Assembly (NCBI RefSeq): GCF_012933545.1 | Contig: NZ_JAADJU010000006.1 | Location: 124,001-188,000, forward strand | Length of the DNA: 64,000 nt | From: Rouxiella aceris | GTDB lineage: Bacteria > Pseudomonadota > Gammaproteobacteria > Enterobacterales > Enterobacteriaceae | Direction: 5' to 3' | Shown here: one piece after another, positions 41,434 through 54,041 of the stretch | Layout: each line of letters starts with the position of its first letter | Numbering within the stretch: the first letter of the stretch is position 1 | Made by a program: the position numbers and the translations under genes | Notes under the pieces: generated by a model | Databases searched by the model: none | The model's input: the letters and a program-made list of their open reading frames with translations, nothing else | Told to the model about the DNA's origin: nothing

Positions 41434-43197
41434 ATGAAAGCAGTCAGGGCCGCGAAGTTCAAGCGTCAGGAAGATAAAGCCAGCTTTGTAAGCTGGCGTT
41501 TTGCGTTGCTCTGCGGCTGTATTCTTTTTGCTCTGCTCGGTTTGATGCTGCGCGTGGCCTATCTCCAGGTGATCAATCCCGATCGTTTGGTGAAAGAGGG
41601 CGATCTGCGATCTTTGCGCGTGCAAACCATTCCGACCTCGCGCGGCATGATTAGCGATCGTGCCGGCAGGCCGCTGGCAGTCAGCGTACCGGTCAATGCC
41701 ATCTGGGCCGATCCGAAAGAAGTCAACGAGCGCGGTGGCATTACGGTGGATAGCCGCTGGAAGGCGCTGGCCGATGCACTGGGTATGCCGCTCGATCAAC
41801 TCACTGCGCGGGTCAATGCCAACCCCGCTGGCCGTTTTGTCTATCTGGCGCGTCAGGTCAATCCGTCGATTGGTGAATACATCCACAAGTTGAAACTGCC
41901 GGGGATCTTCCTGCGTCAGGAATCGCGTCGTTATTATCCTGCCGGTCAGGTTACGGCGCACGTGATCGGCGTGACCAATATTGATGGCCAGGGGATTGAA
42001 GGCGTTGAAAAAAGCTTTGACCATTGGCTCACCGGGCTCCCGGGAGAGCGTACGGTGCGCAAGGATCGCTTTGGCCGCGTGATTGAGGATATCTCTTCGG
42101 TGGACAGCCAGGCGGCACACAATCTGGTGCTGAGCATTGATGAGCGCTTGCAGGCCCTGGTCTACCGTGAACTGAATAACGCCGTCGCCTTTAACAAAGC
42201 CGAGTCCGGCACCGCAGTGTTGGTTGATGTGCGCACCGGCGAAGTACTGGCGATGGCTAACAGCCCGTCCTACAACCCGAATAATCTGGCGGATACGCCG
42301 AAAGATACCATGCGTAATCGCGCTATCACCGACATCTTTGAGCCGGGTTCAACGGTTAAACCGATGGTGGTTATGACGGCGCTCAAGCAGGGTGTGATCA
42401 GAGAAAATAGTGTCTTAAACACCCTGCCCTATCGAATTAATGGCCATGAAATCAAAGATGTGGCCAGATACTCCGAGCTTTCGGTGACGGGTATTTTACA
42501 GAAGTCGAGTAACGTCGGTGTGTCAAAGCTGGCGTTAGCGATGCCATCCGCAGAGCTGGTAGATACTTACTCGCGATTCGGATTGGGTAAACCGACCAAT
42601 TTGGGACTGGTTGGAGAAAGCAGTGGCTTATATCCCAAAAAACAACGGTGGTCTGACATAGAGAGGGCCACCTTCTCTTTCGGCTACGGGCTAATGGTGA
42701 CACCTCTCCAGTTAGCGCGAGTCTATGCAACCATCGGCAGCCTGGGCATTTATCGTCCGCTGTCGATTACCAAAGTTGATCCACCGGTTTCCGGTGAGCG
42801 TGTTTTTCCTGAACCTCTGGTGCGGACCGTGGTCCGCATGATGGAAAGCGTTGCCCTGCCGGGCGGTGGTGGCGTTAAGGCTGCTATCAAAGGCTATCGC
42901 ATTGCCATTAAAACCGGGACCGCCAAGAAGGTCGGCCCCGACGGCAAATATGTGAACAAATACATTGCTTACACCGCAGGCGTTGCGCCAGCGAGTAATC
43001 CTCGATTTGCTCTGGTGGTCGTGATTAACGATCCCCAGGCGGGTAAATACTACGGTGGTGCAGTTTCTGCACCGGTATTTGGCGCCATTATGGGCGGCGT
43101 ACTGCGCACGATGAATGTCGAGCCAGATGCTATACCGACGGGCGTGAGCGATGAAATTGTCAATAATCAAAAAGAGGCTTCAGGTGACAGATCGTAA
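41434..43197 (+). CDS. ftsI: Septal peptidoglycan transpeptidase FtsI (PBP3)
   Basis: FtsI crosslinks septal peptidoglycan and is a beta-lactam target. The 587-residue product (E. coli 588) has a cytoplasmic tail, one transmembrane helix (about 24-45), the pedestal domain and the transpeptidase domain. Catalytic motifs: STVK with the nucleophile near Ser306, SSN near 358-360, KTGT near 493. The C-terminal tail after VEPDAIPT is probably processed by Prc as in E. coli. Its end overlaps murE by 14 nt. Confidence 0.97.
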   Translation: MKAVRAAKFKRQEDKASFVSWRFALLCGCILFALLGLMLRVAYLQVINPDRLVKEGDLRSLRVQTIPTSRGMISDRAGRPLAVSVPVNAIWADPKEVNERGGITVDSRWKALADALGMPLDQLTARVNANPAGRFVYLARQVNPSIGEYIHKLKLPGIFLRQESRRYYPAGQVTAHVIGVTNIDGQGIEGVEKSFDHWLTGLPGERTVRKDRFGRVIEDISSVDSQAAHNLVLSIDERLQALVYRELNNAVAFNKAESGTAVLVDVRTGEVLAMANSPSYNPNNLADTPKDTMRNRAITDIFEPGSTVKPMVVMTALKQGVIRENSVLNTLPYRINGHEIKDVARYSELSVTGILQKSSNVGVSKLALAMPSAELVDTYSRFGLGKPTNLGLVGESSGLYPKKQRWSDIERATFSFGYGLMVTPLQLARVYATIGSLGIYRPLSITKVDPPVSGERVFPEPLVRTVVRMMESVALPGGGGVKAAIKGYRIAIKTGTAKKVGPDGKYVNKYIAYTAGVAPASNPRFALVVVINDPQAGKYYGGAVSAPVFGAIMGGVLRTMNVEPDAIPTGVSDEIVNNQKEASGDRS

Positions 43198-44671
43198 TTT
43201 ACGCGACTTACTTGCACCGTGGGTGAGTGATGCCCCGCAAGCGGTGCTGAAAGATATGGTTCTCGACAGCCGCGCTGCGGCTGCCGGGGACCTGTTCGTC
43301 GCGATTTCCGGCCATAGCAGCGATGGCCGTCACTTTATTCCTCAGGCTATTGCGCAGGGTGTAAGTGCGGTAGTGGCAGAAGCGCAAGGTCAGGCTGAAC
43401 ATGGCTCCATCAGCATGCAGCACGGCGTTCCTGTTATCTACCTGCAGAATATCAATTTGTTGCTGTCGGAGATTGCCGGGCGTTTTTATCAGCAACCGGG
43501 TGCGGCGCTGCGTCTGGTGGGCGTCACCGGCACCAACGGTAAAACCACCACCACGCAACTGTTGGCCCAGTGGACGCAAATGCTCGGCGAGACCAGTGCG
43601 GTGATGGGGACCGTCGGTAACGGCCTGCTTAATCACGTGGTTCCTGCGGAAAATACCACCGGTTCGGCGGTTCAGGTACAGCAAATTTTGCGCGATCTGG
43701 TGCAGCAAGGGGCGACCTTTGCGGCCATGGAAGTCTCTTCACACGGCCTGGTGCAGCATCGCGTTGCCGCGCTGCCGTTTGCCGCCGTGGCCTTTACCAA
43801 TCTCAGCCGGGATCACCTCGATTACCATGGTGATATGCAAAATTATGAGTTGGCGAAATGGCAGTTGTTCTCCAGCCATCAAAGCGGTCAACAGATTATC
43901 AATGCTGATGACAGTGTTGGGCAACGTTGGTTGGCCAAACTGCCGGGTGCGGTTGCCGTCAGCATGGAAAATAAATTACCTACAGATTGGCAAGGGCGCT
44001 GGTTATCGGCGCGTAGCGTAAGCTATCACGATAAAGGTGCCTCGCTGATCGTCGAGTCCAGTTGGGGCGAAGGTACCCTTGATAGCCGCTTGTTGGGGGC
44101 CTTTAACGTCAGCAATCTGTTGGTAGCGCTGGGGACCTTGCTGGCGCTGGGTTATCCGCTGAAGGCGTTACTGGAAACCGCGCCGCAGTTGCAACCGGTG
44201 TGCGGTCGTATGGAAGTCTTTCACGCCGCAGGAAAACCTACCGTGGTGGTCGATTATGCCCATACCCCGGATGCGCTGGAAAAAGCGCTGGCGGCGGCGC
44301 GTCTGCACTGTCACGGTAAACTCTGGTGTGTCTTTGGCTGCGGCGGTGACCGCGATAAAGGCAAGCGTCCGCTGATGGGCGGTATTGCCGAGCAGTATGC
44401 CGATCGCGTAGTGGTCACTGATGACAACCCGCGCAGTGAAGATCCTCGTGCCATTATTAACGATATCCTTGCCGGCTTCCTCGATGCCGGACGAGCATTG
44501 ACCATTCCCGGCCGCGCGGAAGCGGTAACCAGCGCCATTATGCAGGCGTCAGAAAACGACCTGGTATTGATTGCGGGTAAAGGCCATGAAGATTACCAAC
44601 TGGTCGGCAAGCAGCGTCTGGATTACTCCGACCGCCTGACCGCGGCAAGTTTGCTGGGGGTGATGGCATGA
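43184..44671 (+). CDS. murE: UDP-MurNAc-tripeptide (meso-DAP) ligase MurE
   Basis: MurE adds meso-diaminopimelate to UDP-MurNAc-L-Ala-D-Glu. I choose the GTG at 43184 ([14 protein letters not shown], matching E. coli [14 protein letters not shown] with AGAGG upstream), giving 495 residues as in E. coli. ATP loop [13 protein letters not shown] and the DNPR meso-DAP-recognition motif (about 414-417) are present. Overlaps ftsI and murF. Confidence 0.97.
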   Translation: MTDRNLRDLLAPWVSDAPQAVLKDMVLDSRAAAAGDLFVAISGHSSDGRHFIPQAIAQGVSAVVAEAQGQAEHGSISMQHGVPVIYLQNINLLLSEIAGRFYQQPGAALRLVGVTGTNGKTTTTQLLAQWTQMLGETSAVMGTVGNGLLNHVVPAENTTGSAVQVQQILRDLVQQGATFAAMEVSSHGLVQHRVAALPFAAVAFTNLSRDHLDYHGDMQNYELAKWQLFSSHQSGQQIINADDSVGQRWLAKLPGAVAVSMENKLPTDWQGRWLSARSVSYHDKGASLIVESSWGEGTLDSRLLGAFNVSNLLVALGTLLALGYPLKALLETAPQLQPVCGRMEVFHAAGKPTVVVDYAHTPDALEKALAAARLHCHGKLWCVFGCGGDRDKGKRPLMGGIAEQYADRVVVTDDNPRSEDPRAIINDILAGFLDAGRALTIPGRAEAVTSAIMQASENDLVLIAGKGHEDYQLVGKQRLDYSDRLTAASLLGVMA

Positions 44672-46029
44672 TCCCGGTTTCTTTGCAGCATCTGACGCAA
44701 ATTCTCGATGCCGAACTGGTGGGTAGCGACAAGCAGATTGACCAGGTCACCACCGATACCCGGCAGATTGTTGCCGGTTGCCTGTTTATCGCCCTCAAGG
44801 GCGAAAAATTTGATGCTCATGATTTTGCCGCCGACGCGGTACAGGGTGGGGCAGGGGCGCTGTTAGTCAGTAAGCACTTACCTATTGACGTACCCCAGCT
44901 GGTTGTGGCCGATACGCGAATTGCACTGGGTAAACTCGGTGCCTGGGTTCGTCAACAAGTGCCCGCGCGTATTGTGGCGCTGACCGGCTCGTCGGGCAAA
45001 ACCTCGGTAAAAGAGATGACCGCGGCCATTTTGCGCCAATGCGGTAATGTGCTCTATACCGCAGGCAACTTTAACAACGATATCGGCGTGCCGTTGACCT
45101 TGCTGCGCTTAACCGCAGAGTATGATTTTGCCGTGGTGGAGCTGGGTGCCAATCATCCCGGTGAGATTGCTTACACTACCGAACTGACCCGTCCGCAAAC
45201 GGCGCTGGTGAATAACCTTTCTGCTGCCCACCTTGAAGGTTTTGGCTCACTGCAAGGTGTAGCCCAGGCCAAGGGCGAAATTTTCTCCGGGCTGCCGGCT
45301 GACGGCATTGCCATTTTAAATGCCGATAGCCATGATTGGCCGCGCTGGCAAACCCGTATCGGCGACAGAACCGTCTGGCGTTTTTCACCAGACAAAGCTG
45401 CCGGCATCGACTTCTTTGCCAGCAATGTCCAGGTCAGTGCCTTCAACACCGTTTTCCGGCTTCACTCCCCGCAAGGTGAAATCGATGTCAGTTTGCCACT
45501 GCCTGGCCGCCACAATGTGGCCAACGCGCTGGCTGCTGCGGCGCTTTCGCTGTCGGTCGGTGCCACCCTTGAGGCTGTGCGCCAGGGGCTGGCTACGCTA
45601 CAGGCGGTTAAAGGCCGTCTCTATCCTGTACAGTTGGCCGCAGGCAAAACGCTGCTTGATGACAGCTATAACGCCAATGTCGGTTCAATGACCGCCGCGG
45701 CGCAGGTTCTGGCCGATATGCCCGGATACCGCGTGATGGCATTAGGGGATATGGCAGAACTGGGTGACGAAAGTGAAGCCTGCCATCGGCAGGTCGGTGA
45801 AGCCATTCGTCGGGCGGGGATCGATAAGGTTTTGACGGTGGGTCGCCTTAGTCAGGCAATCAGCGACGCCAGCGGTTGTGGCGAACATCTTGAAGATAAA
45901 GCGGCTTTAACATCTCGTTTAGCCAGCTTGTTATCTGAACATGCGGTAATTACCGTGCTAATTAAAGGTTCACGTAGTGCCGCGATGGAGCAGGTAGTAC
46001 GGGCATTACAGGAGAATGCAACATGTTAG
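44668..46029 (+). CDS. murF: D-alanyl-D-alanine-adding ligase MurF
   Basis: MurF adds D-Ala-D-Ala to complete the UDP-MurNAc-pentapeptide. 453 residues (E. coli 452), ATP-binding loop [11 protein letters not shown], and family block [13 protein letters not shown]. The start overlaps the murE stop (ATGA) and the end overlaps mraY by seven bases. Confidence 0.97.
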   Translation: MIPVSLQHLTQILDAELVGSDKQIDQVTTDTRQIVAGCLFIALKGEKFDAHDFAADAVQGGAGALLVSKHLPIDVPQLVVADTRIALGKLGAWVRQQVPARIVALTGSSGKTSVKEMTAAILRQCGNVLYTAGNFNNDIGVPLTLLRLTAEYDFAVVELGANHPGEIAYTTELTRPQTALVNNLSAAHLEGFGSLQGVAQAKGEIFSGLPADGIAILNADSHDWPRWQTRIGDRTVWRFSPDKAAGIDFFASNVQVSAFNTVFRLHSPQGEIDVSLPLPGRHNVANALAAAALSLSVGATLEAVRQGLATLQAVKGRLYPVQLAAGKTLLDDSYNANVGSMTAAAQVLADMPGYRVMALGDMAELGDESEACHRQVGEAIRRAGIDKVLTVGRLSQAISDASGCGEHLEDKAALTSRLASLLSEHAVITVLIKGSRSAAMEQVVRALQENATC

Positions 46030-47105
46030 TTTGGCTGGCCGAACATTTGGTCAAATATTATTCAGGCTTTAACGTCTTTTCCTATCTGACGTTTCGCGCC
46101 ATTGTCAGCCTGCTGACGGCTCTGTTTATTTCCCTGTGGATGGGGCCGCACCTGATTGCCTATCTGCAAAAACTGCAAATCGGCCAGGTGGTACGTAACG
46201 ACGGGCCTGAATCGCATTTCAGCAAACGCGGGACCCCGACGATGGGGGGCTTGATGATCCTGTTCTCCATCACTGTGTCGGTACTGATGTGGGCCTATCC
46301 GTCAAACCCTTATGTCTGGTGCGTGCTGTTTGTGCTGGTGGGCTATGGCATCGTTGGTTTTGTTGATGATTATCGCAAAGTGGTGCGCAAGAACACTAAG
46401 GGGCTGATCGCCCGCTGGAAATATTTCTGGCAGTCGATTATTGCGCTGGCGGTGGCTTTCACCATGTATGCGGTAGGCAAAGATACCCCGGCTACCGAGT
46501 TGGTGGTGCCGTTCTTTAAAGACATCATGCCCCAGTTGGGATTGCTCTATATCCTGCTGAGTTACTTCGTGATTGTCGGTACCAGCAACGCCGTCAACCT
46601 TACCGACGGTCTCGATGGACTGGCGATTATGCCCACGGTGTTTGTGGCTGGCGGCTTTGCTCTGGTGGCCTGGGCCACTGGTAATATGAACTTTGCCAAT
46701 TATCTGCATATTCCGTATCTGCGTCACGCCGGTGAGCTGGTGATTGTCTGTACGGCTATCGTCGGTGCCGGGCTGGGATTCTTATGGTTTAACACCTATC
46801 CCGCTCAGGTATTTATGGGCGACGTCGGCTCTCTGGCACTGGGCGGCGCGCTCGGGACTATTGCCGTGTTGCTGCGTCAGGAGTTTTTGTTAGTGATCAT
46901 GGGGGGCGTGTTTGTGGTTGAAACGCTGTCGGTGATTTTGCAGGTCGGGTCCTTTAAGCTGCGTGGCCAGCGTATTTTCCGTATGGCACCAATTCATCAT
47001 CATTATGAACTTAAAGGTTGGCCAGAACCGCGCGTGATCGTGCGCTTCTGGATTATCTCGCTGATGCTGGTGCTGATTGGCCTGGCGACGCTGAAGGTGC
47101 GTTAA
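46023..47105 (+). CDS. mraY: Phospho-MurNAc-pentapeptide translocase MraY
   Basis: MraY transfers phospho-MurNAc-pentapeptide to undecaprenyl phosphate, making lipid I. 360 residues with about ten transmembrane helices, exactly the E. coli length. Conserved blocks: [28 protein letters not shown] with the Mg-binding Asp pair, [13 protein letters not shown], and the HHHYELKGW loop. Confidence 0.98.
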   Translation: MLVWLAEHLVKYYSGFNVFSYLTFRAIVSLLTALFISLWMGPHLIAYLQKLQIGQVVRNDGPESHFSKRGTPTMGGLMILFSITVSVLMWAYPSNPYVWCVLFVLVGYGIVGFVDDYRKVVRKNTKGLIARWKYFWQSIIALAVAFTMYAVGKDTPATELVVPFFKDIMPQLGLLYILLSYFVIVGTSNAVNLTDGLDGLAIMPTVFVAGGFALVAWATGNMNFANYLHIPYLRHAGELVIVCTAIVGAGLGFLWFNTYPAQVFMGDVGSLALGGALGTIAVLLRQEFLLVIMGGVFVVETLSVILQVGSFKLRGQRIFRMAPIHHHYELKGWPEPRVIVRFWIISLMLVLIGLATLKVR

Positions 47106-47107
47106 TC

Positions 47108-48424
47108 ATGACTGACTATCTGGGTAAAAAAGTCGTCATTATCGGGTTGGGGCTGACAGGCCTCTCCTGTGTTGATTTCTTTGTTTCACGCGGCGTCACC
47201 CCCCGTGTTATCGATACCCGCGTCAGTCCGCCAGGACTCGACAAGTTGTCGGAAAATATTGAACGCCATTTGGGCTCACTGAACGAAGAGTGGCTGCTGG
47301 ACGCTGATTTAATCGTCGCCAGTCCGGGTATGGCGCTGGCCACCCCGGCGCTGAGTGCCGCAGCCGATGCCGGTATCGAAATTGTCGGTGATATCGAACT
47401 GTTTTGCCGCGAAGTCCAGGTGCCGATTGTGGCGATCACCGGCTCGAACGGTAAAAGCACCGTCACGACCCTGGTGGGGGAGATGGGTAAAGCGGCCGGA
47501 TGGCAGGTTGGCGTTGGCGGCAATATCGGTTTGCCGGTGCTGAGCATGCTCGGTCATGACTACCAGCTGTTTGTGCTGGAGCTGTCCAGTTTTCAGTTGG
47601 AAACCACCCACAGCCTGCATGCGGCGGCGGCCACGATTTTAAACGTGACTGAAGATCATATGGATCGCTACCCATTTGGACTGCAGCAATATCGGGCGGC
47701 AAAATTAAAAGTCTATGAAAACGCTAAATTATGTGTGGTTAATGCCGATGATGCTCTGACCATGCCGGTTCGTGGCGCCGATCAGCGCTGTGTCAGTTTT
47801 GGCGTTGACGTCGGTGATTATCATCTGACTCAACAGCAAAATGACATCTGGTTGCGCATTCGCGGGGAGAAAGTTTTTAACACCCGCGAAATGCCGCTGA
47901 CTGGCCGCCATAACTATACCAATGCCCTGGCGGCGCTGGCGCTGGCCGATGCCGTGGGCATCCCGCGGGCATCAAGCCTGAAAGCGCTGACCACCTTTAC
48001 CGGGCTGGCACATCGTTTTCAGGTAGCGTTGATCCATAACGATGTGCGCTGGATTAATGATTCCAAAGCCACCAACGTCGGCAGCACCGAAGCGGCGTTA
48101 AACGGCTTGCAGGTTGAGGGTACCCTGCATCTGTTGCTGGGCGGCGATGGCAAGTCTGCGGATTTCTCGCCGTTGATCCCTTATCTGCAGGGCGACAAGC
48201 TGGCGGTGTACTGTTTTGGCCGCGATGGCGGCGAGTTGGCCGATCTGCGTCCTGAAGTGTCTTCGCTGTATGACACCATGGAACAGGCGATGCGCGAGAT
48301 TGCCGGGCGAGTGAAAGCCGGGGATATGGTGTTGCTTTCTCCGGCCTGCGCCAGCCTGGATCAGTTCAAGAACTTTGAACAGCGTGGCGATATCTTTACC
48401 GCACTGGCTAAGGAGCTTGGTTGA
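47108..48424 (+). CDS. murD: UDP-MurNAc-L-Ala:D-Glu ligase MurD
   Basis: MurD adds D-glutamate to UDP-MurNAc-L-alanine. Start [22 protein letters not shown] at 47108 gives 438 residues, the E. coli length. ATP loop GSNGKSTVT (about 112-120) and [11 protein letters not shown] are visible. The upstream open extension lies inside mraY and is not used. The stop overlaps the ftsW start (TGATG). Confidence 0.97.
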   Translation: MTDYLGKKVVIIGLGLTGLSCVDFFVSRGVTPRVIDTRVSPPGLDKLSENIERHLGSLNEEWLLDADLIVASPGMALATPALSAAADAGIEIVGDIELFCREVQVPIVAITGSNGKSTVTTLVGEMGKAAGWQVGVGGNIGLPVLSMLGHDYQLFVLELSSFQLETTHSLHAAAATILNVTEDHMDRYPFGLQQYRAAKLKVYENAKLCVVNADDALTMPVRGADQRCVSFGVDVGDYHLTQQQNDIWLRIRGEKVFNTREMPLTGRHNYTNALAALALADAVGIPRASSLKALTTFTGLAHRFQVALIHNDVRWINDSKATNVGSTEAALNGLQVEGTLHLLLGGDGKSADFSPLIPYLQGDKLAVYCFGRDGGELADLRPEVSSLYDTMEQAMREIAGRVKAGDMVLLSPACASLDQFKNFEQRGDIFTALAKELG

Positions 48425-49638
48425 TGCGTGTGCCGGGATTAGGCCTGCTGGGTCGCTTGGTTGGCAAGAGCAACGACTGGGTGATGGGGGCAAAAGAGAA
48501 CGATAGCCCTACGCTAGTGCTTTATGACCGGACCCTGCTGTGGCTGACGTTTGGCCTGGCGATTGTCGGTTTTGTGATGGTGACTTCAGCCTCAATGCCG
48601 ATTGGACAGCGGCTGGCCAACGATCCCTTTATGTTTGCCAAGCGTGATGCGATTTATCTGGTGTTGGCTTTTATTCTCGGCCTGATCACCCTGCGGGTAC
48701 CGATGCTGGTCTGGCAGAAATACAGCAACGTTTTATTACTGATTTCCATCATTATGCTGTTGGTGGTGTTGGTGGTGGGTAGCTCGATTAACGGGGCTTC
48801 ACGCTGGATCTCTCTCGGACCGTTGCGTATTCAGCCCGCCGAGTTTTCCAAGCTGTCGCTGTTCTGTTATCTCGCCAGCTACCTGGTGCGCAAGGTCGAT
48901 GAAGTACGCAGCAATTTCTGGGGTTTCTGCAAACCCATGGGCGTGATGGTGATCCTTGCCGTGTTGCTGTTGGCACAGCCGGACCTCGGCACCGTGGTGG
49001 TGCTGTTTATTACTACGCTGGCGATGCTGTTTTTGGCCGGCGCGAAAATGTGGCAGTTCCTGGCGATTATCGGCTCGGGAGGTTTTGCGGTTTGTCTGCT
49101 GATTGTCGCCGAACCTTACCGTATGCGACGGGTAACTTCGTTCTGGAATCCCTGGGCCGATCCGTTCGGCAGTGGCTACCAGTTAACCCAGTCGCTGATG
49201 GCCTTTGGCCGCGGTGAGTTTTGGGGGCAAGGCCTCGGCAATTCGGTGCAAAAACTGGAATATTTGCCTGAAGCACATACCGACTTTATCTTCTCGATCC
49301 TCGGCGAGGAGCTTGGCTATTTCGGTGTGGTTTTAGCATTGTTAATGGTATTCTTCGTCGCTTTTCGTGCCATGTCGATTGGCCGCCGTGCTCTGGAACT
49401 TGACCAGCGGTTCTCGGGTTTTTTGGCCTGCTCAATCGGCGTGTGGATCAGCTTTCAGGCGCTGGTCAACGTCGGCGCTGCGGCGGGGATGTTACCGACC
49501 AAAGGTCTGACGCTGCCACTGATCAGTTACGGTGGTTCCAGCTTATTGATTATGTCCACGGCCATTACGCTGCTGCTGCGGATAGATTTTGAAACGCGTC
49601 TGGCAAAAGCCCAGGCGTTTGTAAGGAGTGCCCGATGA
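48424..49638 (+). CDS. ftsW: Septal peptidoglycan polymerase FtsW (SEDS)
   Basis: FtsW polymerises septal glycan strands from lipid II, paired with FtsI. 404 residues (E. coli 414, difference in the cytoplasmic N-terminus), ten hydrophobic helices. SEDS signatures: [58 protein letters not shown], and the catalytic-loop region before [19 protein letters not shown]. Overlaps murD and murG. Confidence 0.97.
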   Translation: MRVPGLGLLGRLVGKSNDWVMGAKENDSPTLVLYDRTLLWLTFGLAIVGFVMVTSASMPIGQRLANDPFMFAKRDAIYLVLAFILGLITLRVPMLVWQKYSNVLLLISIIMLLVVLVVGSSINGASRWISLGPLRIQPAEFSKLSLFCYLASYLVRKVDEVRSNFWGFCKPMGVMVILAVLLLAQPDLGTVVVLFITTLAMLFLAGAKMWQFLAIIGSGGFAVCLLIVAEPYRMRRVTSFWNPWADPFGSGYQLTQSLMAFGRGEFWGQGLGNSVQKLEYLPEAHTDFIFSILGEELGYFGVVLALLMVFFVAFRAMSIGRRALELDQRFSGFLACSIGVWISFQALVNVGAAAGMLPTKGLTLPLISYGGSSLLIMSTAITLLLRIDFETRLAKAQAFVRSAR

Positions 49639-50702
49639 GTGGCAAGAGCAAGCGTTTAATGGTGATGGCTGGCGGCACCGGAGGCCACGTTTTTCCCGGG
49701 CTGGCTGTGGCCCATCACCTGATGGCGCAAGGCTGGGAAGTTCGTTGGCTGGGGACGGCCGATCGTATGGAAGCGGACCTGGTGCCGAAGAATGGCATCG
49801 AGATTGATTTTATCCAGATCTCCGGATTACGTGGGAAAGGTCTGAAAGCGCAACTGACTGCCCCGATTCGCATATATCATGCGTGGCGGCAAGCGAAAGC
49901 GATTATGCGTCGCTTCCAGCCAGATGTGGTGTTGGGCATGGGCGGTTATGTTTCCGGGCCTGGCGGTTTGGCCGCCTGGTCCTGCGGTATTCCGGTGGTG
50001 TTGCATGAACAAAACGGTATTGCCGGGCTGACCAACCGTTGGTTGTCGCGCATTGCCAAAACGGTATTGCAGGCATTTCCCGGCGCTTTTCCTCATGCTG
50101 CCGTGGTGGGTAATCCGGTACGTACCGATGTGCTGGCGCTGCCGCTGCCTGATGTGCGTTTTGCCGGACGAGAAGGCCCGATCCGCATTCTGGTGATCGG
50201 TGGCAGTCAGGGCGCCAGAGTCTTGAATCAGACCATGCCGGAGGTTGCGGCATTGCTGGGGGATCGTATCACCCTGTGGCATCAGGTGGGCAAAGGTGCA
50301 CTTGAGACGGTCAATCAGGCTTATCAACAGGTCGGTCAGACGCAACACAAGGTCACCGAGTTTATTGATGATATGGCGCAAGCCTATGCCTGGGCCGACG
50401 TCGTGGTTTGCCGCTCCGGCGCGCTGACGGTCAGTGAAATTGCCGCCGCAGGATTACCGGCCATTTTTGTGCCTTTCCAGCACAAGGATCGCCAGCAGTA
50501 TTGGAATGCGTTGCCGCTGGAAAAAGCCGCTGCCGCGCGAATTATTGAACAAAAGGATTTTAACGCTGGCGCAGTGGCCGACATATTGGCGGGCTGGGAT
50601 CGGCAGAGTCTGCTGGAGATGGCCCGTAATGCGCGTGCAGCGGCTATCCCTGATGCGACCGAACGCGTTGCTGCCGAAGTCGTGGCGGCAAGCAACAAAT
50701 GA
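49635..50702 (+). CDS. murG: Lipid II synthase (GlcNAc transferase) MurG
   Basis: MurG adds GlcNAc to lipid I at the inner face of the membrane. 355 residues, same as E. coli. Glycosyltransferase B fold signatures: [17 protein letters not shown] at the N-terminus, [22 protein letters not shown], and [23 protein letters not shown] for UDP-GlcNAc binding. Confidence 0.97.
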   Translation: MSGKSKRLMVMAGGTGGHVFPGLAVAHHLMAQGWEVRWLGTADRMEADLVPKNGIEIDFIQISGLRGKGLKAQLTAPIRIYHAWRQAKAIMRRFQPDVVLGMGGYVSGPGGLAAWSCGIPVVLHEQNGIAGLTNRWLSRIAKTVLQAFPGAFPHAAVVGNPVRTDVLALPLPDVRFAGREGPIRILVIGGSQGARVLNQTMPEVAALLGDRITLWHQVGKGALETVNQAYQQVGQTQHKVTEFIDDMAQAYAWADVVVCRSGALTVSEIAAAGLPAIFVPFQHKDRQQYWNALPLEKAAAARIIEQKDFNAGAVADILAGWDRQSLLEMARNARAAAIPDATERVAAEVVAASNK

Positions 50703-50772
50703 AAATGAACGGCGGGTGCGCGAGCAAGCGGCATCGGCGCGTAGATAATCAATGAATATAGTGAAGAGAAAC

Positions 50773-52248
50773 GTGAATACACAACAATTGGCGAAACTGC
50801 GTACCTTCGTGCCCGAGATGCACCGCGTCCGGCACATACACTTTGTTGGCATTGGTGGTGCCGGCATGGGTGGTATCGCCGAAGTGTTGGCCAATGAAGG
50901 CTATCAGATCAGCGGTTCCGACCTGGCTCCGAATGCGGTAACGCAACAGCTGACCGAACTTGGCGCGCAGATTTACTTTAATCATCGCCCCGAGAATGTG
51001 CTCGATGCCAGCGTGGTGGTGGTTTCAACGGCGATTTCAGCGGATAACCCGGAGCTGATCGCCGCAAGAGAAGCGCGTATTCCGGTGATCCGCCGTGCCG
51101 AAATGCTGGCCGAGCTGATGCGTTTTCGTCACGGTATTGCCGTGGCAGGTACGCACGGTAAAACCACCACGACGGCGATGGTCACCAGTATTTATGCGGA
51201 AGCCGGTCTGGATCCGACCTTTGTTAACGGCGGCCTGGTTAAAGCGGCTGGCACCCATGCCCGTTTAGGCTCCAGTCGTTTCCTGATTGCCGAAGCCGAC
51301 GAAAGTGACGCCTCATTCCTGCATTTGCAGCCGATGGTGGCGATTGTCACCAATATCGAAGAGGATCATATGGACACCTATCATGGTGACTTTGAGATCC
51401 TGAAACAGACATTTATCAATTTCTTGCACAACCTGCCGTTCTACGGTCGCGCCGTGATGTGTATTGATGATCCGGTGATCCGCGAGCTGTTACCGCGCGT
51501 CGGACGTCATGTGACCACTTACGGCTTTAGCGAAGATGCCGATGTCTTTATCGAAGACTATCGCCAGATTGGCGCGCAGGGGCACTTTACCGTGCGTCGC
51601 GAAGACAAAACGCCAATCGAAGTGATGCTTAATGCCCCGGGCCGTCATAACGCGCTTAATGCGGCAGCGGCTATTGCCGTGGCGACCGACGAAGATATCA
51701 GTGACGATGCCATTTTGACCGCGCTGGCTGGTTTCCAGGGCACCGGACGTCGTTTCGATTTCCTCGGCGAGTTCCCGCTGCAAAACGTCAATGGCAAAGC
51801 CGGCACCGCGATGCTGGTGGACGATTATGGTCACCATCCAACCGAAGTGGATGCCACCATCAAAGCGGCCCGCGCCGGCTGGCAGGACAAGCGTTTGGTG
51901 ATGGTATTCCAGCCACACCGCTATACCCGTACCCGTGACCTGTACGACGATTTTGCCAATGTATTATCGCAGGTCGACCTGCTGGTGATGCTCGACGTCT
52001 ATCCGGCGGGAGAAACGGCCATTCCAGGGGCGGACAGCCGCTCGTTGTGTCGCACCATTCGTGCGCGCGGCAAGCTGGATCCGATCCTGATTTCTGATAT
52101 TGATGCGGTGCCGGAAATTCTGGCACCGATCCTCGAAGCCAATGATCTGATCCTGGTCCAGGGTGCAGGCAATATTGGCAAGGTGGCCCGCAAGCTGGCT
52201 GAGCAGAAGTTGCAACCGGTGAAAAAGGGAGAGGAAAACCATGTCTAA
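50773..52248 (+). CDS. murC: UDP-MurNAc:L-alanine ligase MurC
   Basis: MurC adds the first amino acid, L-alanine, to UDP-MurNAc. I choose the GTG at 50773 ((M)[15 protein letters not shown]), which gives 491 residues, exactly the E. coli length; an ATG seven codons upstream (50752) is less likely. Motifs: [17 protein letters not shown] loop [21 protein letters not shown]. Overlaps ddlB by eight bases. Confidence 0.96.
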   Translation: MNTQQLAKLRTFVPEMHRVRHIHFVGIGGAGMGGIAEVLANEGYQISGSDLAPNAVTQQLTELGAQIYFNHRPENVLDASVVVVSTAISADNPELIAAREARIPVIRRAEMLAELMRFRHGIAVAGTHGKTTTTAMVTSIYAEAGLDPTFVNGGLVKAAGTHARLGSSRFLIAEADESDASFLHLQPMVAIVTNIEEDHMDTYHGDFEILKQTFINFLHNLPFYGRAVMCIDDPVIRELLPRVGRHVTTYGFSEDADVFIEDYRQIGAQGHFTVRREDKTPIEVMLNAPGRHNALNAAAAIAVATDEDISDDAILTALAGFQGTGRRFDFLGEFPLQNVNGKAGTAMLVDDYGHHPTEVDATIKAARAGWQDKRLVMVFQPHRYTRTRDLYDDFANVLSQVDLLVMLDVYPAGETAIPGADSRSLCRTIRARGKLDPILISDIDAVPEILAPILEANDLILVQGAGNIGKVARKLAEQKLQPVKKGEENHV

Positions 52249-53179
52249 ACAAGCTATCGGGGCGGAGAAAGTCGCCGTGCTGCTGGGCGGAACCTCTGCC
52301 GAGCGTGAAGTGTCTTTGCAGTCGGGTGCCGCAGTGCTCGCCGGGCTGCGTGAGTCTGGTATCGATGCCCATGGGATAGATACCCGCTCATTTGCTGTCA
52401 CTCGCCTGAAAGAAGAAGGCTATAGCAAAGTTTTTATCGCCCTGCATGGTCGCGGTGGCGAAGACGGCACCCTGCAAGGGGTACTCGAGCATCTCGGTCT
52501 GCCTTATACCGGCAGCGGCGTGATGGCCTCGGCGCTGACCATGGACAAGTTCCGCAGCAAGCTGGTGTGGCAAGCGCTGGGACTGCCGGTAGCGCCCTTT
52601 GTTGCGCTTAACCGCAAGCAGCTTGCCGAAGCAGGGCAGGGCGCTTTGGCGCAGAAGATCGCCGCGCTGGGCTTGCCGTTAATCGTCAAACCCAGTCGTG
52701 AAGGTTCCAGCGTTGGCATGAGCAAGGTGACATCACAGCAAGAGCTGCTGCCTGCGCTGGAAGAAGCATTCCGCCACGATGACGATTTGCTGATTGAAAG
52801 CTGGTTAAGCGGGGCAGAGTACACCGTCGCTATCGTTGGCGATCGCGTGATGCCCTCTATCCGCATTCAGCCAGCGGGTATTTTTTACGATTATCAGGCG
52901 AAATATCTCTCTGACGAGACCCAGTACTTTTGTCCGAGCGGTCTCGACGCAGAGCAGGAGCAGCAGTTGTCCGATCTGGCGTTACAGGCTTACCGGGCTC
53001 TCGATTGCAGCGGTTGGGGACGTGTTGACGTGATGCAAGACAGCGCCGGCAACTTCAATTTGCTTGAGGTGAATACCTCACCGGGCATGACCAGCCACAG
53101 TTTGGTGCCAATGGCCGCCAAACAGGCGGGACTCAGTTTCCCACAACTGGTTGCCCGCATTCTGGAGCTGGCGGACTGA
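52241..53179 (+). CDS. ddlB: D-alanine-D-alanine ligase DdlB
   Basis: DdlB makes D-Ala-D-Ala for MurF. 312 residues (E. coli 306) with the ATP-grasp fold. Signatures: [43 protein letters not shown], and the Mg ligands in [17 protein letters not shown]. Overlaps the murC end. Confidence 0.97.
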   Translation: MSKQAIGAEKVAVLLGGTSAEREVSLQSGAAVLAGLRESGIDAHGIDTRSFAVTRLKEEGYSKVFIALHGRGGEDGTLQGVLEHLGLPYTGSGVMASALTMDKFRSKLVWQALGLPVAPFVALNRKQLAEAGQGALAQKIAALGLPLIVKPSREGSSVGMSKVTSQQELLPALEEAFRHDDDLLIESWLSGAEYTVAIVGDRVMPSIRIQPAGIFYDYQAKYLSDETQYFCPSGLDAEQEQQLSDLALQAYRALDCSGWGRVDVMQDSAGNFNLLEVNTSPGMTSHSLVPMAAKQAGLSFPQLVARILELAD

Positions 53180-53180
53180 T

Positions 53181-54041
53181 ATGTCTCAAGCTGCCCTGAA
53201 TGCACGAGAGCGAGAGACGATAGAGAGCAATGGCCGCCGCAGTAATGGCGGTCAGTTGGCAGGCATGCTGTTTCTGCTGATGGTGTTGGCAACTATTGGC
53301 TGGAGTGCCTGGGCGGTACTGAGTTGGATGGACGATGCCCGGCGATTGCCGCTGTCTGAACTGGTGGTGACCGGAGACCGGCATTACACCACCAATGACG
53401 ATATTCGTCAGGCCATATTGTCGCTGGGTGCGCCTGGTACCTTTATGACGCAGGACGTTAACGTTATTCAGCAGCAGATCGAACGTCTGCCCTGGATAAA
53501 ACAGGTAAGCGTGCGCAAGCAGTGGCCGAACGAGTTGAAAATACATCTGGTTGAGTATGTGCCGGTCGCACACTGGAATGACCTGCATATGATGGATGCC
53601 GATGGCAAGCCGTTTAGTATCCCGGCAGAGCGCGTCGCCAAACAGAAGATGCCGTTGCTTTATGGTCCGGAAGGCAGTGAGCAGGATGTATTACAAGGTT
53701 ATCAGGCGATGAGCCAACAGCTGGCCTACGGGAAGTTTACGGTCAAGTCGGTATCGATGACCGCGCGTCACTCCTGGCAGTTAACGCTCGATGATGACAC
53801 GCGCATTGATTTGGGCAGAGACGATCGTACCGGGCGTTTGCAGCGCTTTATCGAATTGCATCCGCGACTGCAGCAGCAGGCGGATGCCGATAAAAGACGT
53901 ATCAGTTATGTAGATTTACGTTATGAAACCAGTGCGGCGGTCGGTTGGACCCCAGCGTTTATCGACCCAAATAGCAGTGATGGACAGAAAGTCGGTCAGC
54001 AAAACAGTAATCAGAATCAGGCACAGGCTAAACAACAATGA
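53181..54041 (+). CDS. ftsQ: Cell division protein FtsQ
   Basis: FtsQ is a bitopic membrane protein bridging early and late divisome assembly. Start [15 protein letters not shown] at 53181, one base after the ddlB stop, gives 286 residues (E. coli 276). A cytoplasmic tail and one transmembrane helix ([19 protein letters not shown]) precede a POTRA domain starting at [22 protein letters not shown], then the FtsQ/DivIB beta domain. Its Gln-rich C-terminus (ending QAKQQ) is similar to E. coli. Confidence 0.96.
   Translation: MSQAALNARERETIESNGRRSNGGQLAGMLFLLMVLATIGWSAWAVLSWMDDARRLPLSELVVTGDRHYTTNDDIRQAILSLGAPGTFMTQDVNVIQQQIERLPWIKQVSVRKQWPNELKIHLVEYVPVAHWNDLHMMDADGKPFSIPAERVAKQKMPLLYGPEGSEQDVLQGYQAMSQQLAYGKFTVKSVSMTARHSWQLTLDDDTRIDLGRDDRTGRLQRFIELHPRLQQQADADKRRISYVDLRYETSAAVGWTPAFIDPNSSDGQKVGQQNSNQNQAQAKQQ

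Noticed and set aside
41383-42120. 245-codon minus-strand ORF opposite ftsI
   Set aside because: Antisense to a conserved gene, no recognisable domain, no ribosome-binding site.
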